From positions 299,195 to 363,194 of the forward strand of contig NZ_JAHKPS010000022.1 of NCBI RefSeq assembly GCF_018860565.1: a stretch of 64,000 nucleotides of DNA, given 5' to 3'. The notes beneath the pieces were generated by a model. That model was not told where the DNA came from. It made no database searches and was given only the letters and a program-made list of their open reading frames with translations. The translations under genes were made by a program, and so were the position numbers. The stretch is from Winogradskyella psychrotolerans (GTDB taxonomy: Bacteria; Bacteroidota; Bacteroidia; Flavobacteriales; Flavobacteriaceae). This document shows, in pieces, positions 42,931 to 51,342 of the stretch; position 1 is the stretch's first letter; every line of letters starts with the position of its first letter.

Positions 42931-43501
42931 AAGCATTCGTCATTCAGTCATCCCAAGTGAAGACCTTTTTCTATTTGAACAAATTCAAGAAGGTGATACC
43001 AAGGCACTCGATGTGTTTTTTAAAAAATACTATGACAAACTGTGTAGATTTGGTGTTTTGTTCGAGTCTAACATTCATATCATAGAGGAAAAAGTAGACG
43101 ATGTTTTTATTCAATTATGGTCTAATCGAGACCAACTTAATAAAATTAAAAATCCAAAATCATATATCTATGCGATACTAAAAAACGATCTCCTAAGAAT
43201 TAAGAACAATTACCAAACAAGACCACTACAAAACGACGACCAGTTAAATAGCAGTAGCCTATATCCAAGTATAGAGGATGAAATCATTGCTAACGAACAA
43301 AAAGAAATTAATAAAAATGTCATTAAAAATGTTTTAGAATCCATACCAAAACGTACCCGTCAAATTTTTGAAATGAGCAGAATTGACGGATTTAAATACA
43401 AAGAAATATCAGAACTATTAGACATAACCCCTAAAACCGTAGAGAATCATATTGGGTTAGCCCTCAGGCATATCAGCTCTAATGTAAGCAAGCTAAAGTA
43501 G
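42920..43501 (+). CDS. ECF-type RNA polymerase sigma factor
   Basis: 193 residues with region 2 (about 20-85; FFKKYYDKLCRFGVLFESN, VDDVFIQLWSN) and region 4 (about 130-185; VLESIPKRTRQIFEMSRIDG and YKEISELLDITPKTVENHIG). It is the type paired with FecR in Bacteroidota SusCD loci. It starts inside the FecR stop region (11-nt overlap) and is 90 nt before the SusC-like gene, which it probably activates. Confidence 0.92.
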   Translation: MKIKSIRHSVIPSEDLFLFEQIQEGDTKALDVFFKKYYDKLCRFGVLFESNIHIIEEKVDDVFIQLWSNRDQLNKIKNPKSYIYAILKNDLLRIKNNYQTRPLQNDDQLNSSSLYPSIEDEIIANEQKEINKNVIKNVLESIPKRTRQIFEMSRIDGFKYKEISELLDITPKTVENHIGLALRHISSNVSKLK

Positions 43502-43591
43502 AACAATACACTATTGAGCAATGTTAGCTTATGCTTTTAATCCCTTAAGATTATATCAATCACAACTAAACAATAAAAAAATCACAACTTT

Positions 43592-46500
43592 ATGAAACAC
43601 CATAAATTCATATTAAGTACTGTCATCATCTTGGCAAGTTTATTAAATGTTTACGGAAGTACACATCCAACACACAAGACTGAGCATTATAATAGTAATA
43701 CTAACACTATTAATTTACAGTTAAAAGAAGCGTCTTTAATTCAGGTGTTTAATTTAATTGAGAAACAAACAGATTTAAAATTCATTTATATTTCTAACGC
43801 ACTTTACCAAAACACAAAAGTTGATTTAAATGTCAATAATCAACCTTTAGAAACCGTGTTAAAGACGTTAAAGCAAAAATCGCCAATCGATTTTAAAATT
43901 ACAGATAATGGCATTTTAGTTAAGCCGATAACCCAAACGGTTTCTAAGATTAATCAAGAGAATATCACCATAAAAGGTGTGGTGTACGACGAGACTAATA
44001 CGCCTGTGTTAGGAGCTAATATTTACGCTACAGCTTATAATATTGGTGCTGTAACGGATTATGACGGCCAGTTTACAATTACCGTTCCTGCGGATACGAA
44101 GATGTTAAAAATCACTTACATCGGATACGAAGACGTCGATTTTCCTTTAGATGGTCAATTAGAAATTGTAGTGAATTTAAAACCTCACTTTGCAGCATTG
44201 AACGAAGTTGTTATTACAGGGCAAGGTGCTAGTGTGCAACGAAAACGGTTATCTAGTAATGTTGAAGTGCTTAAGTCTGAAGATTTAGCCGGTTTGCCAT
44301 CGCAACGTATAGACCAGTTGATTGCAACCAAATTACCAAATACGCAGATTAATTTTACCGGAGGCCAGTCCGGAGCAACAACATTAATTAGATCTCGAGG
44401 TATTAATTCAGCTTTTCTTAGCTCAACACCAGTATTTTATATCGATGGTGTGCGTATGGATAACTTAAACACCACTAGTGCTTTAGGTGGTGGTAGTGCA
44501 CAAGGTGCTGCTATGAGTTCTATCGCAGATATTCCAATGGATAATATAGAGCGTATTGAATATATTAATGGTGGAGCCGCAACCACATTATACGGTTCAG
44601 ATGCCGCGAACGGAGTGATTCAAATTTTTACCAAAAAAGGAAGCTCTAGAGGAACACAAATTACAGCTTTAACGCAAATGGGCATCATAGCGCCAACTGC
44701 AGATTTCCTTTATTTTGATCGCTCTAAAGACTTATTATTTGAAACAGGAACTTATCAAAAATACAACTTAAGTATAAGTGGAGGTAACTCTGAAGGTTTT
44801 GGTTATAGTTTTTCTGGAAATTTTTTAGATAACACCGGAGCTCAAATTGCAGAAAATAACGCCAACAAGAAAATAGATTTTAGCACTGGTTTTAAAGCGA
44901 AATTAGGGGATAAAGTAACCTATAATAGTTCTTTTATTTATGTGAATAATACGTACAACAGAAACCGTAATGGTAACCAAGGAGGATATACAGGTTTATG
45001 GTTTGCAGAAAGTGGTGCTTCGGTTTTAAAAGGGTTTAACAATAGGTTAGACGACCTTAGTGCTGCCGAATTTAGTGAAATTAAAGATTTTGTGAAAACT
45101 GCAGAAGAACTACAAGACAACGAAATTTCAATAAATAGATTTACAACCTCTCAAAGTTTCGCTTACAAACCTGTAAATAATTTTGAAGCTAAATTTGTTG
45201 GAGGTATCGATTATAGAGTTCAAAACGATCAAACCATTCAAACCAACGAGTACTTATCACATACAACTCAAACGCGTGTTACAGACGAAGGTAATATAAC
45301 CAATGTAGAACGTAAATATTTTGGTATTACTTTAGAATTAAGTGCACAACATAAATTTGAAACGGGTAACTTTTCGTTTATCTCAACTCTAGGTGGCCAG
45401 TTGTTTAGAAACTCAGATCATCAAATTCAGTACACTGGTACAAATATTAGAGATGGAGCCGAAACCATTAGCGATGCGGCTATAAAAACAAGTGAAGAAT
45501 ATTTAGCAGAAGTGCTTAACTATGGTTTCTATTTTCAAGAAAATATAGGTTTTAAAGATAAGTTGTTCTTCGACTTAGGTATTCGTGGCGACCGTAACCC
45601 GTCATTTGGTGATAATATCGGTACACAATATTACCCTAAAGCTGGTGTGTCTTATTTAGTAAGCTCAGAACCTTGGTTAGAAAATGCAACAGCTATAAAT
45701 TCTTTACGATTACGAGGAAATTACGGTGTTGCAGGTAACTTACCTCCAGCGTTTGTAAATGAAAGAACTATAGATTTTGACGGATTTTTAGGAGAACAAG
45801 CCGCCTTTTTTGGACAATCTGGAAATCCGGATTTAAAACCTGAAAAAACCACAACGTTTGAAGTCGGTATAGACGCAGCCTTGTTTAATAACAGAGTGAA
45901 TTTATCGGTAGGTTATTACAATGCAAATACCAAAGATGCCTTGTTCTACGTGCCGCCAACACCATCTAGCGGCTATGCCAATAGTCAATTGTACAATATC
46001 GGAGAGATCGAAAATAAAGGGTGGGAAATAAACGCCAACTTTATTCCGATTCAAACTGAAAATGTAACCCTATCACTTAATGTATCTATAAATACGTTAG
46101 ATAACTTAGTAGTAGATTCCGGAGGTGTAGCACCATTTAATATCAATGGATTTAGTGCTAGAACCATTCAAACGGTAGTGGAAGAAGGGTATCCTATCGG
46201 CTATATTAGAGGAAACTATGGAACTTTTGATGAGAATGGTGTTTTAGAGTCTACAACGGCACAATCGTATTTAGGGACTACGATTCCAGATTTATTTGGT
46301 AATCTAGGGATGAACTTCGCTTATAAGAACTTCAGTTTCTATGCAAATGGTAGTTACCAAAAAGGAGCTTACGCTAATAGTTTCGATCAACAGTTTAGAT
46401 TTCTATATGGTGCTTCAGATGATATTGTACCAGCAGCTGAGGTTGAAGCTAACGGCACCTCAAATTGGTTGAATTTCACAAATTTATTTACTGAAAAAAC

Positions 46501-46750
46501 AGATTTTATAAAAATTAGAACCATGGGAATAAATTACAATTATATCCCTAAAAACACCAAAACTATTAAATCCGTATTAATTGGTTTTAGTGTGAATAAT
46601 CCACTCAATTTTACAGCATCGTCATTTGATCCTGAAGCTACAATTAGTGGTTCAGCAACGGGTCAAGGTGGTGCATCTACTGGTGGTATTTCTTACGCTA
46701 CGTACTCTGCGCCTAGAGAATTTTTAACCTCATTAAAAATAAACTTCTAA
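43592..46750 (+). CDS. SusC-like TonB-dependent receptor with STN domain
   Basis: 1052 residues: signal peptide (about 1-22), an STN signalling domain (about 42-115; LQLKEASLIQVFNLIEKQTD), a CarboxypepD_reg domain (about 125-205), plug (LRINSA-type region near LIRSRGINSAFLSSTPVFYI) and a large barrel. The STN domain is the part that talks to FecR, so this receptor both transports and signals. It pairs with the SusD-like lipoprotein 12 nt downstream. The cargo is probably handled by the phosphodiesterase encoded third in the unit. Confidence 0.93.
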   Translation: MKHHKFILSTVIILASLLNVYGSTHPTHKTEHYNSNTNTINLQLKEASLIQVFNLIEKQTDLKFIYISNALYQNTKVDLNVNNQPLETVLKTLKQKSPIDFKITDNGILVKPITQTVSKINQENITIKGVVYDETNTPVLGANIYATAYNIGAVTDYDGQFTITVPADTKMLKITYIGYEDVDFPLDGQLEIVVNLKPHFAALNEVVITGQGASVQRKRLSSNVEVLKSEDLAGLPSQRIDQLIATKLPNTQINFTGGQSGATTLIRSRGINSAFLSSTPVFYIDGVRMDNLNTTSALGGGSAQGAAMSSIADIPMDNIERIEYINGGAATTLYGSDAANGVIQIFTKKGSSRGTQITALTQMGIIAPTADFLYFDRSKDLLFETGTYQKYNLSISGGNSEGFGYSFSGNFLDNTGAQIAENNANKKIDFSTGFKAKLGDKVTYNSSFIYVNNTYNRNRNGNQGGYTGLWFAESGASVLKGFNNRLDDLSAAEFSEIKDFVKTAEELQDNEISINRFTTSQSFAYKPVNNFEAKFVGGIDYRVQNDQTIQTNEYLSHTTQTRVTDEGNITNVERKYFGITLELSAQHKFETGNFSFISTLGGQLFRNSDHQIQYTGTNIRDGAETISDAAIKTSEEYLAEVLNYGFYFQENIGFKDKLFFDLGIRGDRNPSFGDNIGTQYYPKAGVSYLVSSEPWLENATAINSLRLRGNYGVAGNLPPAFVNERTIDFDGFLGEQAAFFGQSGNPDLKPEKTTTFEVGIDAALFNNRVNLSVGYYNANTKDALFYVPPTPSSGYANSQLYNIGEIENKGWEINANFIPIQTENVTLSLNVSINTLDNLVVDSGGVAPFNINGFSARTIQTVVEEGYPIGYIRGNYGTFDENGVLESTTAQSYLGTTIPDLFGNLGMNFAYKNFSFYANGSYQKGAYANSFDQQFRFLYGASDDIVPAAEVEANGTSNWLNFTNLFTEKTDFIKIRTMGINYNYIPKNTKTIKSVLIGFSVNNPLNFTASSFDPEATISGSATGQGGASTGGISYATYSAPREFLTSLKINF

Positions 46751-46761
46751 AAACAAATAAC

Positions 46762-48171
46762 ATGAAAACAGTATATATATACATCACCGTTTTGTTTCTG
46801 ACACTTACCGCTTGTGTCGATAACCCTAATGTTACCGAAGAGGATTTCTTGGACAATACTAACTCTGCAACGAGTTGGATAGTGGGTATTAAAAGGCAAC
46901 TTGCCTTAACCATGAATGAGATCGTCATCAATTCTGAAATGGTATCGGATAATTATTTTAACAATTATACGCTTTATAATAAAGTCTATGATATTCCTCA
47001 AATTGATTATACAGATATCGATGGGAATAGTATGCAAGTTGAAATTGGAGCCTTAAGAGAAATGGCAGAATATGCTTTAGAAACCGTATTGCCTAGCGAT
47101 CCAGATGCAACAGCACAACAATGGTCTTATGCTTATTTTGCTAAAGCTTACGCCTTAATATTATCTGGTGAAAATTTCACAGGTTTACCAATGAACAGTA
47201 ATGGTGAGGCTTATTTGCCAAGCGAATTATTAGACGAGAGCCTTAGTTATTTAGATCTTGCGATTGAAAATGAAAGTGATGCTGAAACTATTTCAGCGTA
47301 CCAGTTATTAAAATCTAGAGTGTACCGTAGTTTAGGAGATAGAGCGAACGCAAAATCTTTTGCTCAAACTGTAATTAGCAATACTGGTTTGTTGTTTACT
47401 GTAGAATTTGATGGCACCAATGGTGTTTCTAATGAAATTCAAAATGCCACGTTTACAGCTAGCGAAAATAGATTTGCACCATTACCAAGGTTAGACTTTT
47501 TAGACCCTAAATTTTTTGATATAGGTACGGCTGCAGAAGATCAAAAACCAATGGCTCTTGCTAAAGTAGAAGAGTCGTATTTAATTTTAGCCGAAGCGTA
47601 TACGGCTGAAAATAATATAGAAATGGCAACAGCTACATTACATGATTTAATAGATAATGTGCTTAGCGCGAGACCTGTGATGTATTTAGATGATAGTGAA
47701 GAATTAAGAAATGGAACCAACAGACAAGATTATCCAACCACAGCGGTAGATGTTCGTTTTGAAAGCGGACAAGAATTTAGATCGGGTTATGTCTTAGACA
47801 GACAAGCAGATCTTATTCCTGTTTACACTGTTTCTGGAACAAGTGTTTCACATCTGGATATTGATGCAGCCGAAAATGTAGATGATGTATTATACCTTAT
47901 TTACTTAATGCGTCAAGAGATTTTTATCAGTGAGGGTAGACGTTCAAATGATTTAGGTATTAAGTTTCCTGTGTCTCAAACCGAACAGTTAAACAACCCT
48001 AATATTTCAGATGAATTTACCTTACCTGTGATTCCTAGTTTTATTCCTATGGATCTTGGTTTAGATGATTTTACTGTAGATGAAACGACAGGAAATGTGA
48101 CGATGCTTTACGATATGAATCGTGTGTTGGTCGCCAATAAAACGTCAACTCACGTATTGCCTTTTAATTAA
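46762..48171 (+). CDS. SusD-like/RagB-type substrate-binding lipoprotein
   Basis: 469 residues; lipobox Cys about residue 18 (LTLTACVDNP). The TPR-like SusD architecture is visible (YAYFAKAYALILSGENFTGL; AYQLLKSRVYRSLGDRANAK). A C-terminal segment (MRQEIFISEGRRSNDLGIKF) is typical of the family. It caps the SusC-like barrel and binds ligand at the cell surface. 10 nt separate it from the phosphodiesterase gene. Confidence 0.9.
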   Translation: MKTVYIYITVLFLTLTACVDNPNVTEEDFLDNTNSATSWIVGIKRQLALTMNEIVINSEMVSDNYFNNYTLYNKVYDIPQIDYTDIDGNSMQVEIGALREMAEYALETVLPSDPDATAQQWSYAYFAKAYALILSGENFTGLPMNSNGEAYLPSELLDESLSYLDLAIENESDAETISAYQLLKSRVYRSLGDRANAKSFAQTVISNTGLLFTVEFDGTNGVSNEIQNATFTASENRFAPLPRLDFLDPKFFDIGTAAEDQKPMALAKVEESYLILAEAYTAENNIEMATATLHDLIDNVLSARPVMYLDDSEELRNGTNRQDYPTTAVDVRFESGQEFRSGYVLDRQADLIPVYTVSGTSVSHLDIDAAENVDDVLYLIYLMRQEIFISEGRRSNDLGIKFPVSQTEQLNNPNISDEFTLPVIPSFIPMDLGLDDFTVDETTGNVTMLYDMNRVLVANKTSTHVLPFN

Positions 48172-48180
48172 TTTAGAAAT

Positions 48181-49524
48181 ATGAAAAAGCAATTGAGATA
48201 TATTTATGTTCTGATATCCGCGTGTTTTGGCTTCAACCTTATCGCTGCACAAGAGGCAAAGCACTTGGTGATTATTAGTATCGATGGGTTTAGACCAGAT
48301 TTTTATTTGCAAGACCAATGGCCCACTCCTCATATTAAGGATTTAGCTCATAACGGTATTGCAGCTAAAGGTGTAAATGGCATTTTTCCTACGGTGACCT
48401 ATCCATCGCATACCACTTTAATTACGGGTGTGGGTCCAGATAAACATGGGGTTTATTACAATACTAAAGTTTCGGAAGAAGGTACAACAGGTAACTGGTA
48501 TTATGATTTTAATTCTGTAAAAGCGGAAACTTTATGGGAAGCTGCTAAAAACGTCGGATTAAAAACAGCTTCTGTGTCATGGCCTATTACAGTAAATGCC
48601 AATGTTATTGATTATAACATCCCCGAAATTTGGTCTTTTGATAATCCGAGAGACCGACGTGGTGCGACTCAAAAATATGCAACGCCTAAAGGTTTGTTTG
48701 AAGAGGCTATAGCGAACGCGACAGGGAATTTAGATGTGAATGATTATAACTTAAGTTCCTTAAGTATGGATCAAAATTTGGGTCGAATAGCTGGCTATAT
48801 TATCAGAACCTATATTCCAAATTTATTAACGATTCATTTACCAAATACCGATGGAGCACAGCATAGAAATGGACGTGATGGTGTTGGTGTTGAAAAGGCA
48901 ATTGCTGGTGCAGACCAAGCCGTGAGTACTATAATAGACGCCTTAAAAAAAGCTAATATTTTAGAGCGAACCAATATTATTATCACTGGAGATCATGGTT
49001 TTTACACGGTACATTCTAGTATTGCTGCCAACCTATGGTTAAAAGAATTAGGAGTATTGGATAAAGACACCTTCTTTATAAGTACTGGTGGTTCGGCTTT
49101 CTTACATATGAAGGATAAAAACGATACCAAAACATTAGAACAAATTGTAGATAAGCTCGAAAGTTTACCTTTTAGTATCAAACAAGCGTTTCGAATTATC
49201 TCAAGAGATGAGATGACTTCTAGAGGAGCTAATCCAAATGCTGTTTTGGCTTTATCTGCAAACGATGGTTTTAGTTTTAATAATGCTAGAGAAGGAGATT
49301 TGATTAAACCGGCACATGGTGGTAAACATGGTCAGTATCCAGATACTAAAAATATTCAAACGGGTTTTGTAGCCTATGGTCCAGATTTTAAAAAAGGCGT
49401 GGTGTTTTCTGAAATTCAAATGGAAGATATTGCAACTATAGCTGCTTATGTCCTAGGAACGCAATTAGAAGCTTCTCATGGAATTATATATAAGAGTATG
49501 CTAAATGATAATAGTAAAGATTAA
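48181..49524 (+). CDS. Secreted type I phosphodiesterase / nucleotide pyrophosphatase
   Basis: 447 residues with a signal peptide (about 1-23). Alkaline-phosphatase-superfamily sites are in place: Asp 35 in IISIDGFRPD, catalytic Thr 71 in GIFPTVTYPSHTTL, the TDGAQHRNG metal Asp/His, TGDHGF and GGKHGQYP. This is the ENPP-like pattern, hydrolysing phosphodiester or pyrophosphate bonds in nucleotides, nucleotide sugars or head groups. It is the only enzyme in the SusCD unit and therefore the best clue to its substrate class. Confidence 0.9.
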   Translation: MKKQLRYIYVLISACFGFNLIAAQEAKHLVIISIDGFRPDFYLQDQWPTPHIKDLAHNGIAAKGVNGIFPTVTYPSHTTLITGVGPDKHGVYYNTKVSEEGTTGNWYYDFNSVKAETLWEAAKNVGLKTASVSWPITVNANVIDYNIPEIWSFDNPRDRRGATQKYATPKGLFEEAIANATGNLDVNDYNLSSLSMDQNLGRIAGYIIRTYIPNLLTIHLPNTDGAQHRNGRDGVGVEKAIAGADQAVSTIIDALKKANILERTNIIITGDHGFYTVHSSIAANLWLKELGVLDKDTFFISTGGSAFLHMKDKNDTKTLEQIVDKLESLPFSIKQAFRIISRDEMTSRGANPNAVLALSANDGFSFNNAREGDLIKPAHGGKHGQYPDTKNIQTGFVAYGPDFKKGVVFSEIQMEDIATIAAYVLGTQLEASHGIIYKSMLNDNSKD

Positions 49525-49552
49525 TAATACCAATTATTACCTCTTTTACAGT

Positions 49553-49587
49553 AAAAAAGCAAGAGCTCGGTTTCTCTTGCTTTTTTT
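49553..49587. terminator. Bidirectional terminator, phosphodiesterase / threonine dehydrogenase
   Basis: GCAAGAG (59-65) pairs with CTCTTGC (74-80); A run before and T run after, so both convergent transcripts can stop here. Confidence 0.88.
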
Positions 49588-49611
49588 ATGCGATTATATT
49601 TTATTTTAATG

Positions 49612-50565
49612 TTATGACTGATACTTTTTCTTTAACTGCGTTAGCATTTCTGAAGTCATTTTTTTAAGATCAAAATCGTGCGACCAGTTCCAGTCTTTTC
49701 GTGCTACGCTATCATCTATAGAAGTTGGCCAACTGTCCGCAATGGCTTGTCTGAAATCTGGTTTGTAGCTCATTGTAAAGTTTGGCATTTCCGCTTTAAT
49801 ACTGTCTGCAATCTCTTTTGGTGTAAAGCTCATAGCCGCTAAATTGTAAGACGATCTGATGCTAATATTTTCAGAAGGTGCTGCCATAATTTGCGTAGTG
49901 GCCTTTATAGCATCATCCATAAACATCATCGGTAGATTGGTGTCTTCAGATAAAAAACTCTCATATTTACCTTCTTTTATGGCTTCGTGATAAATTTCTA
50001 CAGCATAATCCGTAGTTCCCCCACCTGGCATCGCTTTATGGCTAATAATACCAGGGTAGCGAATACTTCGTACATCTACACCATATTTGTCGTGATAATA
50101 TTCGCACCAACGTTCTCCAACTTGTTTGGTAATACCGTAAACCGTAGTTGGCTCACAAATGGTATGTTGTGGAGTGTTTTTATTGGGAGTTGTTGGTCCA
50201 AAAACAGCAATGCTACTTGGCCAAAATACTTTTTTGATTTGTCCGCCTTTGGCTAGATTAAGCACATGGAATAATGAATTCATATTGAGATCCCATGCTT
50301 CCATCGGATACTTTTCACCTGTAGCACTGAGTAAGGCTGCCATTAGGTAAACCGTATCTATATTATGATTAATACAACAATCTTTAATGGCATTAAAGTT
50401 TTTAGCGTCTAAAATTACAAAGGGTCCAGCGTTTACTAACTCTAATTTACGTGTATTAATATCGCTAGCAATAACGTTATCTGCACCATGGATTTCTCTT
50501 AACTTGGTTGTTAGTTCTGTCCCTATTTGCCCACAGGCACCTATGATTAATATTTTTGAAGACAT
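49612..50565 (-). CDS. tdh: L-threonine 3-dehydrogenase, SDR type
   Basis: Oxidises L-threonine to 2-amino-3-oxobutyrate with NAD+. 317 residues of the NAD-dependent epimerase-like type known from Flavobacterium frigidimaris. Glycine motif GACGQIG (about 8-14), AALLSATGEKYP, PSSIAVFGP, catalytic YGITK, PGGGTTDYAVEIYHEA and the C-terminal SWPTSIDDSVARKDWNW are typical. Monocistronic. Acts in threonine catabolism toward glycine and acetyl-CoA. Confidence 0.92.
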   Translation of the reverse strand: MSSKILIIGACGQIGTELTTKLREIHGADNVIASDINTRKLELVNAGPFVILDAKNFNAIKDCCINHNIDTVYLMAALLSATGEKYPMEAWDLNMNSLFHVLNLAKGGQIKKVFWPSSIAVFGPTTPNKNTPQHTICEPTTVYGITKQVGERWCEYYHDKYGVDVRSIRYPGIISHKAMPGGGTTDYAVEIYHEAIKEGKYESFLSEDTNLPMMFMDDAIKATTQIMAAPSENISIRSSYNLAAMSFTPKEIADSIKAEMPNFTMSYKPDFRQAIADSWPTSIDDSVARKDWNWSHDFDLKKMTSEMLTQLKKKYQS

Positions 50566-50735
50566 CTGTTCTTTTTAAATTATCGTCAAAAGTAATAAGA
50601 ATTAATGCTTGGTAATATTAAAATTTTCAGAAAAAAGACTGTTTTTTACGAATATCTCAATTTAGTTTCAAAAGCATATACTAAAGCCTGAAAAAGGATA
50701 GTTTAGTATATTTACATTCAAATTAGTAAATACTT

Positions 50736-51260
50736 ATGAAAATTAAATTTGTCCTTTTGTTTTTAAGCTGTGTTGTATTAGTGAATTGCGGTGATGATAC
50801 TAACACAAATGACGTTAAGATAACTGAAAACAAGGAGCAAAATGCACCTATAACAGCAAAAACTATTGAGGGTATAGATTATAAGGATTATGTGCTTAGC
50901 CCAGAAAGTGAAAAAGCCATAGTTACATGGGAAAGGTATCACGAATTAGCCATGCAAATCAACTATTTAAAGAAAGCCGATTTTTCGTTTTTTAATGGTG
51001 AAAAAGAATTGTTGAAGAAGTTTATTGAAGAATTTAAGACTCAAATGCCAAAAGAGTTAGCCACAAACCATATTACTTCTCGAAATGCAATTATTGAAAC
51101 CACACTTTTAAAATTAAACGAAAGCTTAACATTAGATAATATCTCTAGAAAAGATAAATTAAAAGGGATAAAAGAAGTGTTTATTGCGTTTTCTAATCTT
51201 AATTACATGATTAATGAAAAATTAGAAAGTGATGTTTATGGCAAAATTCAACCAGAATAA
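50736..51260 (+). CDS. Hypothetical lipoprotein, 174 aa
   Basis: Lipobox Cys at residue 19 (LVNCGDDT), then a mainly helical, Lys/Glu-rich body (WERYHELAMQINYLKKADFS). No family was recognised. It is followed 82 nt later by an M13 peptidase gene on the same strand. Confidence 0.65.
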   Translation: MKIKFVLLFLSCVVLVNCGDDTNTNDVKITENKEQNAPITAKTIEGIDYKDYVLSPESEKAIVTWERYHELAMQINYLKKADFSFFNGEKELLKKFIEEFKTQMPKELATNHITSRNAIIETTLLKLNESLTLDNISRKDKLKGIKEVFIAFSNLNYMINEKLESDVYGKIQPE

Positions 51261-51342
51261 TATCTAAATATGTTTGTAACAAATCAATACTTTTTGGGTC
51301 TTATAGGCAATTACTTTTAATTAAAACTAATTAATATAAATT

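Noticed and set aside
40284..49600. Integrative island using tRNA-Asn as attachment site
   Set aside because: No integrase gene and no second copy of the tRNA 3' end were found near the far side of the SusCD locus.
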